64,000 nucleotides of DNA. It comes from Dysgonamonadaceae bacterium. Its GTDB lineage: Bacteria > Bacteroidota > Bacteroidia > Bacteroidales > Dysgonomonadaceae. Made by a program: the position numbers and the translations under genes. The DNA lies in contig JAIRUA010000023.1 of the NCBI GenBank assembly GCA_031254645.1, positions 1 through 64,000 on the forward strand, given 5' to 3'. Positions 59,302 to 64,000 of this stretch are shown in pieces. The notes under the pieces were generated by a model, which saw nothing but the letters and a program-made list of their open reading frames with translations, was not told the origin of the DNA and made no database searches. Positions within the stretch are counted from its first letter, which is position 1; the number at the start of each line of letters is the position of its first letter.

Positions 59302-59700
59302 ATGAAAAAATATTTTCGCTATATTTTTCTTCCTTTGTTGGTCGTGTTAGTTATTTTTGTCGGTACTTGTTTGTTGAGTTCTAACGATGTGCCCAATATG
59401 CCTGCGAATATTGCGTGGGACAAGTTGGCGCATTTTGGAATGTTTTTTGTGCTTTCCGGCGTTTCGCTATTCTTTTATTACAAATTGCATAATGGGAAGC
59501 CGAAAATGAGTCGTTGCATTTTTTGGGGATTTATTGTTCCTGTGATTTATGGCGGCGTTATTGAACTTTTACAAAAATATGTGTTTACCTCACGTAGTGC
59601 GGAGTGGGGTGATTTTGTGGCGAATGTGTTGGGTGCGTTATTTGGTTGTGTTGTTGTGGTAATTTATTTTAGGATTTTGAGAAAGTCTACTTCACGCTAA
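59302..59700 (+). CDS. VanZ-like family membrane protein
   Basis: 132 residues with four transmembrane helices. VanZ-like pattern: an aqueous loop with WDKLAHFGMFFVLSG between helices 1 and 2, VIYGGVIELLQKYVFTSRSAEWGDFVANVLGALFG near the C-terminus (Glu and Asp-x-x-x-Asn conserved). The family includes VanZ (teicoplanin resistance), but most members have no known resistance role. Single-gene unit. Confidence 0.85.
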   Translation: MKKYFRYIFLPLLVVLVIFVGTCLLSSNDVPNMPANIAWDKLAHFGMFFVLSGVSLFFYYKLHNGKPKMSRCIFWGFIVPVIYGGVIELLQKYVFTSRSAEWGDFVANVLGALFGCVVVVIYFRILRKSTSR

Positions 59701-59709
59701 TTGTTTGAA

Positions 59710-60930
59710 TCATTGGTACACGATTTTCGAAAAAGAATCAGACAAAAGTAAATTTGCCGCCTCTTCCAATTGCGAAATGGAAATAGCATCAATCTGGAAA
59801 AAGACTTCCTCGATAGTTGGGTAATTGTTTGTATGTAAGAAGCTTTTCGCCATTCGCAAGGTTGTATTTTCATTATTTTCCGATGCGATACCGAGTTGTC
59901 CTTTCCATTGTTTTTTTGCCGTCGAAAGTTGTATTGTTGTTAATGGTTGATTGCGAAGCCGGTCTATTTCTTTGTATATCAGTCGCAAACATCGCTCTGT
60001 ATATTTTGAGTCGCAAGCGAAATAAACGGCGAATAATCCCGTATCGGAATAAAACGTAAGATTCGATTCCACATTATATACCAATCCGTGGCGTTCGCGA
60101 AGTGAAGTATTGAGACGACTACTCAATGCACCGCCGCCTAAAATATTGTTGAGCAAATACAACGGATACCGAAGCGGATTGTGCATATCAAACGTGCGGC
60201 AACCAAGCATTATGTGATTTTGCGCCGTATTTTTCTTCAATATTTCTGTTTTCGGCGCAATAATTGTAGGTACAGTTCTGTTTTTTACGTGGCAAGGTGT
60301 GAGGGGAAACGAAAAATATCGCTCTATTTGTCGTACCACTTTTTCGAAAGGTGTTTTTCCAAACGAAAAGAATATCATACGTGACGGGTGATATTGTCGC
60401 ACTACGAAACTGTGAATTTTCTTACTATCAAATGTCTCTAACGATGGTACATCGCCTAAAATATAATGCCCGATATCGTGTCCGGCGAAAAGTAGATTTT
60501 CAAAATCATCGTAAATCAGTTCTGCCGGCGAATCGTAATATGAATTGATTTCATCAAGAATCACATCGTGTTCGCGTTCGATTTGAGTGGGCAAAAACTC
60601 CGAATTCAACACCAAATCGCTCAATAATTCTACGGCTCGCGGAAAATATTCTTCGAGAAATGTAGTGTAAATAAATGTTTCCTCTTTTGTAGTATATGCA
60701 TTCAAATCGCCACCAACATTTTCCATTCGGTTGGCAATGTGGTGCGCTTTTCGTTTTTTCGTGCCTTTAAACAGAAGATGTTCAACAAAATGTGCCATTC
60801 CGTGCTCATCATTCATCTCGTCGCGTGCGCCTGTGTTCATAGCAAAACCACAATAGGATATCTGCGATGGAAACGTGTGATGAATAATGCGAAGTCCGTT
60901 ATTGAGAGTGTGAGTTTGAATTAGTTTCAT
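59710..60930 (-). CDS. M16-family zinc peptidase (mitochondrial-processing-peptidase-like)
   Basis: 406 residues. The inverted zinc motif HFVEH is at residues 47-51, with the downstream Glu in the ETFIYTTFLEEYF region (about 123); GGDLNAYTTKEET follows. The second, non-catalytic domain begins near 200, with the R-Y pair region (GGGALSSRLNTSLRERHGLVYNVES). Length is typical of single-subunit bacterial M16B enzymes without signal peptide, thus cytoplasmic. Function unknown in this context. Confidence 0.9.
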   Translation of the reverse strand: MKLIQTHTLNNGLRIIHHTFPSQISYCGFAMNTGARDEMNDEHGMAHFVEHLLFKGTKKRKAHHIANRMENVGGDLNAYTTKEETFIYTTFLEEYFPRAVELLSDLVLNSEFLPTQIEREHDVILDEINSYYDSPAELIYDDFENLLFAGHDIGHYILGDVPSLETFDSKKIHSFVVRQYHPSRMIFFSFGKTPFEKVVRQIERYFSFPLTPCHVKNRTVPTIIAPKTEILKKNTAQNHIMLGCRTFDMHNPLRYPLYLLNNILGGGALSSRLNTSLRERHGLVYNVESNLTFYSDTGLFAVYFACDSKYTERCLRLIYKEIDRLRNQPLTTIQLSTAKKQWKGQLGIASENNENTTLRMAKSFLHTNNYPTIEEVFFQIDAISISQLEEAANLLLSDSFSKIVYQ

Positions 60931-61034
60931 AGTTTGTAGTTTTATAGTTTATAGTTTATAGTTCGATAGTTTTATAGGGGCAAGATAGATGTGCAAGTCA
61001 AGCTATAAAACTACTAACTATCAAACTATCAACT
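60931..61034. repeat. Heptad inverted repeat, TATAGTT family, copy 2 (degenerate)
   Basis: 60932-60978 is a run of TTTATAG/GTTTGTAG/TTCGATAG units, mirrored imperfectly by 61003-61034 (CTATAAAACTA, CTATCAAAC). Longest exact pairing is about 11 bp (TAGTTTTATAG). The right arm overlaps the end of the AlkD-like gene (stop at 61021), encoding its last residues. Confidence 0.7.
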
Positions 61035-61734
61035 TGTAATTCATGTAATATGCTCTTTGCATTGCCGATAGTTTTTCAAGCGAATATCGCAGCATTGTTC
61101 GCGGCATTTTGTGCGCGTGTTTGTCGAGAAAATCAGTTAATGTCAATTCATCGCGTTGCCCCACTTCGCGCAACATCCAGCCGCAGGCTTTGTGCATTAA
61201 ATCATGCTTGTGTGTGAGAAATTTTTCTGAGAAATGTAGAATTTCTTTAAAGTCATCTTGTTTAATAAATGCTATGGTAGAAACCACCGCAATGCGCTGA
61301 TTCCAAAGTAAATCACTGTCGGCAAGCGAATATAATATATCGCGATTTTTATCTTTCAGCCATTCGCCCAAAATTTTGTAACAAGACGTATCTACCAAAT
61401 CCCAATTATTAATCCGGTGCGTGTGAGCCAAATAAAAGTCGATGATTTCGCCTCGTTTTTCTTCATTCGCTTTCTTAAATTGCTCTGTGAGAATGACAAG
61501 CGCGCACAGTCGACATTCATGCATTTCGTCTTCCAATAATTTTTCAAGTTCCGCAAGTGAAGCGTTTTTGTTTTCTTTCGCAATAATTCGTGTTTCGGGT
61601 ACGGTGCAGCCGAAAAATTTATCGCCTTCGGCATATTGTCCTTTTCCGGTTTTGAAAAAGTACTTTGAATGTTCTGCTCTCTCGGGATTTCCGAGAAAGC
61701 GAAGTTGTCCTTTAATTTCGTTGTATGTAGCCAT
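61021..61734 (-). CDS. DNA alkylation repair protein (AlkD-like)
   Basis: 237 residues, all-helical HEAT-like repeat protein. AlkD-family features: GTGKGQYAEGDKFFG-type loop after helix 2 (FKTGKGQYAEGDKFFGCTVPETR), NNWDLVDTSCYKILGEWL (with the conserved Trp-Asp) and KACGWMLREVGQRDELTLTDFLDKH near 190. AlkD-type glycosylases remove N3- and N7-alkylpurines. The last residues (YYMNYKLIV) run into a heptad repeat arm. The promoter lies only 5 bp from the start codon. Confidence 0.88.
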   Translation of the reverse strand: MATYNEIKGQLRFLGNPERAEHSKYFFKTGKGQYAEGDKFFGCTVPETRIIAKENKNASLAELEKLLEDEMHECRLCALVILTEQFKKANEEKRGEIIDFYLAHTHRINNWDLVDTSCYKILGEWLKDKNRDILYSLADSDLLWNQRIAVVSTIAFIKQDDFKEILHFSEKFLTHKHDLMHKACGWMLREVGQRDELTLTDFLDKHAHKMPRTMLRYSLEKLSAMQRAYYMNYKLIV

Positions 61735-61738
61735 AATG

Positions 61739-61746
61739 CAAAGGTA
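61739..61746 (-). promoter_or_regulatory. -7 promoter element for the AlkD-like gene
   Basis: TACCTTTG on the minus strand ends 5 bp before the ATG, so the mRNA is predicted to be leaderless or nearly so. Confidence 0.5.
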
Positions 61747-61759
61747 GCGAAAAAGATTA

Positions 61760-62716
61760 TTAATTCACTCTTGATATCGCAAACGTTCCCTCATAAAATC
61801 CCACAATATTTTGCGCCATTTCAATGGACATCGCGATGCGGTCTTCCATCGTTTTTGTGGCGGCGTGCGGCGCGAGCACAACATTGTCTAATTCAAGAAG
61901 TTCGGGAAGAATATGCGGCTCATTTTCAAAAACATCAAGCGCAGCTGCCCAAATTTGCTCATTTTTTAATGCTTTTGCCAATGCTTTTTCGTTCACCATA
62001 TTTCCGCGTGCGGTATTGATAAATACAGCTGTTGGTTTCATTTTGTTGAACTCCTTTTCGCCGATAAGATGATAGGTTTCGGGCGTGGACGGCGCATTCA
62101 ATGAAATGTAATCTGCTGTGCAGAGCAGCTCATCAAAAGATACATAGTGAGCATTATATGTTTGTTCAATAGATGTATCAAGTCGATTTCGGTTATGATA
62201 AATGATATTCATTCCCGATGCTACCGCACGTCGCGCCAATGATTGTCCGATACGTCCCATTCCGATGATTCCCAATGTTTTTCCGTAAACAGGTAAGCCA
62301 CATTCGGCATATACACCCCAACTTACGCCTTTTGGTGTGCGAAGTTTTCGGTCGTAATAGCCGATTCTACGTCCGGCAGCCAATAAAAGAGCAAATGCAA
62401 ATTCGGCAGTTGGCTCACGCGTGGAATTAGGAATATTGGTTACGGTAATTCCTTTTTCAGTGGCATAATTTACGTCGATATTGTTGTAACCGACACCGTA
62501 ATTTGAAATAAGTTCTAATTTCGTTGCTTTGTCAATAATATTTTTATCGGTGTAAAAACTGAAATTGGGAACAAATACTTCGAAATCGTGAATTATACTC
62601 GTTACTTCCTCTTTTGTGAAGTAGGATTTTTCTTGCGGAAGCACGATTTCATATTTTCCTTCCAAATCTTTTAATCCTTCGGGATGTAAACGGTAAGCAA
62701 TGAGAATCTTCTTCAT
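61760..62716 (-). CDS. D-isomer-specific 2-hydroxyacid dehydrogenase
   Basis: 318 residues from ATG 62714-62716 (MKKILIAYRLHPEGL); an in-frame upstream ATG would add an unlikely basic extension through the tRNA terminator. Catalytic set: Arg in NTARGNMVNE, Glu in DVFENEP, His in APHAATKT. NAD-binding LGIIGMGRIGQSLARRA near residue 150. Relatives include glyoxylate/hydroxypyruvate and phosphoglycerate-type reductases; substrate not assignable. Downstream of the tRNA-Gly terminator. Confidence 0.88.
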   Translation of the reverse strand: MKKILIAYRLHPEGLKDLEGKYEIVLPQEKSYFTKEEVTSIIHDFEVFVPNFSFYTDKNIIDKATKLELISNYGVGYNNIDVNYATEKGITVTNIPNSTREPTAEFAFALLLAAGRRIGYYDRKLRTPKGVSWGVYAECGLPVYGKTLGIIGMGRIGQSLARRAVASGMNIIYHNRNRLDTSIEQTYNAHYVSFDELLCTADYISLNAPSTPETYHLIGEKEFNKMKPTAVFINTARGNMVNEKALAKALKNEQIWAAALDVFENEPHILPELLELDNVVLAPHAATKTMEDRIAMSIEMAQNIVGFYEGTFAISRVN

Positions 62717-62736
62717 ACAATTATATTTTCTAATAT

Positions 62737-62773
62737 AGAAAAACGCCCTAAAAGAATATTTTTTTAGGGCGTT
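62737..62773 (-). terminator. Terminator of tRNA-Gly
   Basis: AACGCCCTAAAA pairs with TTTTAGGGCGTT on the minus strand and is followed by a T run. It separates the tRNA gene from the hydroxyacid dehydrogenase. Confidence 0.85.
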
Positions 62774-62815
62774 CGTCTTCAAAAAACTATGATTAAAAGA
62801 AACTTTTCAGTTTTG

Positions 62816-62888
62816 AGCGAAAGACGGGACTCGAACCCGCGACCCTAACCTTGGCAAGGTTATGCTCTACCAACTGAGCTACTTTCGC
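62816..62888 (-). tRNA. tRNA-Gly (GCC)
   Basis: 73 nt on the minus strand. Acceptor arms GCGAAAG/CTTTCGC with discriminator T; D arm GTAGCTCAGTTGGTAGAGC; anticodon stem AACCT/AGGTT around TGCCA giving GCC; T arm with GGTTCGAGTC. CCA not encoded. Consensus promoter upstream and terminator downstream. Confidence 0.95.
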
Positions 62889-62923
62889 AAAGAGATCTAC
62901 AAATCATTACTATTTTGCGAGTG

Positions 62924-62954
62924 CAAAGATAATATCAAATTTCGTTTTTACAAA
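62924..62954 (-). promoter_or_regulatory. Full -33/-7 promoter for tRNA-Gly
   Basis: TTTG (62951-62954), a 19-bp spacer and TATCTTTG (62924-62931) on the minus strand. The block TATCTTTGCACTCGCAAAA is identical to that at the tRNA-Leu promoter (12300-12318). Confidence 0.85.
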
Positions 62955-62963
62955 AGAAATGGC

Positions 62964-63440
62964 TCAAAATTTCAACAAACTGACTATTTTTTCCAAATAC
63001 TGTGCATCTTCATTATCGAAAGCATCGAGTTTATTACTATCCACATCCAAAATCGCCACTACTTTGTCATCTTTTATTACAGGAACTACAATTTCCGAGC
63101 GTGAAAGCGAACTGCAAGCAATATGCCCGGAAAATTGTTCTACATCAGGTACAACAATCGCTTGCTCCCTTTCCCAAGATGTACCACAAACACCTTTCCC
63201 AAAACGAATACGTGTACACGCCACCGGTCCTTGAAAAGGGGCTAACACCAGTTCGTCATTTTTTACAACATAAAATCCAACCCAAAAGAAGTCGAAAACT
63301 TCTTTCAATGCTGCCGCAAGATTTGCCATATTGGCTACAATATCGGTTTCGACATTTAAAAGTACTTCTAATTGAGAGTAAAGTGCTTCGTATTTTTCTT
63401 TTTTCGTTAAATCTTTTGAAATATGTATTTGTTCTGCCAT
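62964..63440 (-). CDS. msrC: Free methionine-R-sulfoxide reductase (GAF domain)
   Basis: 158 residues, a single GAF domain. The three conserved Cys are present: Cys75 (GPVACTRI), Cys85 (KGVCGTSWE) and Cys109 (HIACSS), matching fRMsr enzymes that reduce free methionine-R-sulfoxide with thioredoxin. NFFWVGFYVV-like strand (DFFWVGFYVVK) is diagnostic. A heptad repeat lies directly upstream. Confidence 0.93.
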   Translation of the reverse strand: MAEQIHISKDLTKKEKYEALYSQLEVLLNVETDIVANMANLAAALKEVFDFFWVGFYVVKNDELVLAPFQGPVACTRIRFGKGVCGTSWEREQAIVVPDVEQFSGHIACSSLSRSEIVVPVIKDDKVVAILDVDSNKLDAFDNEDAQYLEKIVSLLKF

Positions 63441-63452
63441 ACTTTTGTTTTT

Positions 63453-63533
63453 ATAATGATTAATGGTTAATGTTTAATGATCGAAAGCTTTGCTTCTGCA
63501 ATTAATCATTAAACATTAACCATTAATCATTAT
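63453..63533. repeat. Heptad inverted repeat, GTTAATG family, copy 3 (29-bp perfect arms)
   Basis: Arms 63453-63481 and 63505-63533 are perfect 29-bp reverse complements made of ATTAATG/GTTAATG/TTTAATG units, with a 23-nt loop containing TTTGCTTCTGCAATTA. It fills the gap between msrC and the OmpA-family gene. Confidence 0.9.
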
Positions 63534-63538
63534 TTGAC

Positions 63539-64000
63539 TTATCGCGCTTGCTGTTCTGCTTCTCGGATCATTTTCGCGTTTGGAAGAATGTAAATTTCCA
63601 CACGACGATTCAATGTTCTTCCTGTAGCTGTGGCATTGTCGCCAATGGGTTGGGTAGAACCAACACCTTGTGATTCCATACGTGCACCTGTAACACCTCT
63701 TGTGGATAAGAAGTTCATCACTGATTCGGCACGACGTTGCGAAAGCGGATTGTTGATAGCATCGCTACCGGTGCTGTCAGTATGTCCGTAAATTTTCACA
63801 TCGGTATCGGGATTATTTTGCAAAGAAGTGGCAAATCTACTCAATACCTCTTGTGATGCAGGATTCAATGTGCTTGAATTGGTTGCAAACAAGATCCCTG
63901 ATTCGAAGGTAACTTTAATGGCTTGTCCATCGTTTACTGTTTCAACTTGAGCGCCTCCTACGTCTCCCAATTCCTTTTCCAACTCTTTGGCTTGCTGATC
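63539..64000 (-). CDS. OmpA-family outer-membrane protein, C-terminal part (continues past window)
   Basis: The frame is open to the window edge; 153 residues are visible. The OmpA_C peptidoglycan-binding domain spans the last 115: ESGILFATNSSTLNPASQEVL, VKIYGHTDSTGSDAINNPLSQRRAESV (with the Asp and Arg that bind diaminopimelate) and the terminal NRRVEIYILPN. Upstream residues (QQAKELEKELGDVGG) look like a coiled-coil linker. Probably an envelope-stabilising lipoprotein (YiaD or Pal-like); the start is not in view. Confidence 0.88.
   Translation of the reverse strand, partial: DQQAKELEKELGDVGGAQVETVNDGQAIKVTFESGILFATNSSTLNPASQEVLSRFATSLQNNPDTDVKIYGHTDSTGSDAINNPLSQRRAESVMNFLSTRGVTGARMESQGVGSTQPIGDNATATGRTLNRRVEIYILPNAKMIREAEQQAR

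Overview
The window comes from a Bacteroidota chromosome, most likely of the order Bacteroidales. Evidence: a SusC/SusD pair, TonB-dependent receptors with carboxypeptidase-like N-terminal domains, GldH, a type V (Mfa/Fim-like) fimbrillin, an RNase HI with a viroplasmin-like N-terminal domain, and about twenty copies of the Bacteroidota -7 promoter element TAnnTTTG just upstream of genes, with almost no Shine-Dalgarno sites. No rRNA, transposase or CRISPR array was seen. Both edges cut genes: a fimbrillin at the left and an OmpA-family protein at the right.

Layout. 1-7.1 kb: fimbrillin-BACON-FISUMP protein, prfB (RF2, with its programmed +1 frameshift), a GH78 alpha-L-rhamnosidase and trmD. 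7.2-19.6 kb: a TonB-dependent receptor, two tandem membrane-anchored metallophosphoesterases, tRNA-Leu(GAG), DUF805 and TonB-like proteins, an AI-2E family permease, thiN, a DUF4919 protein, fabD and speA. 19.7-27.0 kb: an accessory island with a C39-peptidase ABC exporter, a membrane-anchored thioredoxin-like protein, two toxin-antitoxin pairs, a frameshifted YhcG nuclease, and a minus-strand cluster encoding two short double-glycine-leader peptides with two membrane proteins, divergent from an Xre regulator. The two peptide genes are short and easily missed; the cluster looks like a bacteriocin or secreted-peptide locus. 27.1-37 kb: an S41 protease, RNase H, murF, carB (with what looks like a pyrBI-type attenuator leader) and an acyl-CoA ligase. 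37-43.6 kb: susC/susD and a lone AAA ATPase. 43.6-54.3 kb: housekeeping genes (ald, aroK, cls, rsgA, frr, gdhA, an ECF sigma factor with a membrane partner, holB, ricT-like, gldH). 54.4-59 kb: a hexuronate operon uxaC-kdgK-kdgA-exuT. 59.3-64 kb: VanZ-like protein, M16 protease, AlkD-like protein, a 2-hydroxyacid dehydrogenase, tRNA-Gly(GCC), a free-methionine-R-sulfoxide reductase and OmpA.

The strongest unexplained non-coding signal is a dispersed set of intergenic inverted repeats. Their arms are degenerate tandem units of about 7 nt (based on GCTAATG, GTTAATG, GTTTATT, TATAGTT or TTCAAAG). Some arms are perfect over 25-38 bp, several abut or overlap stop codons, and central loops are conserved between distant copies. 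At least eleven full or partial copies lie in this window.
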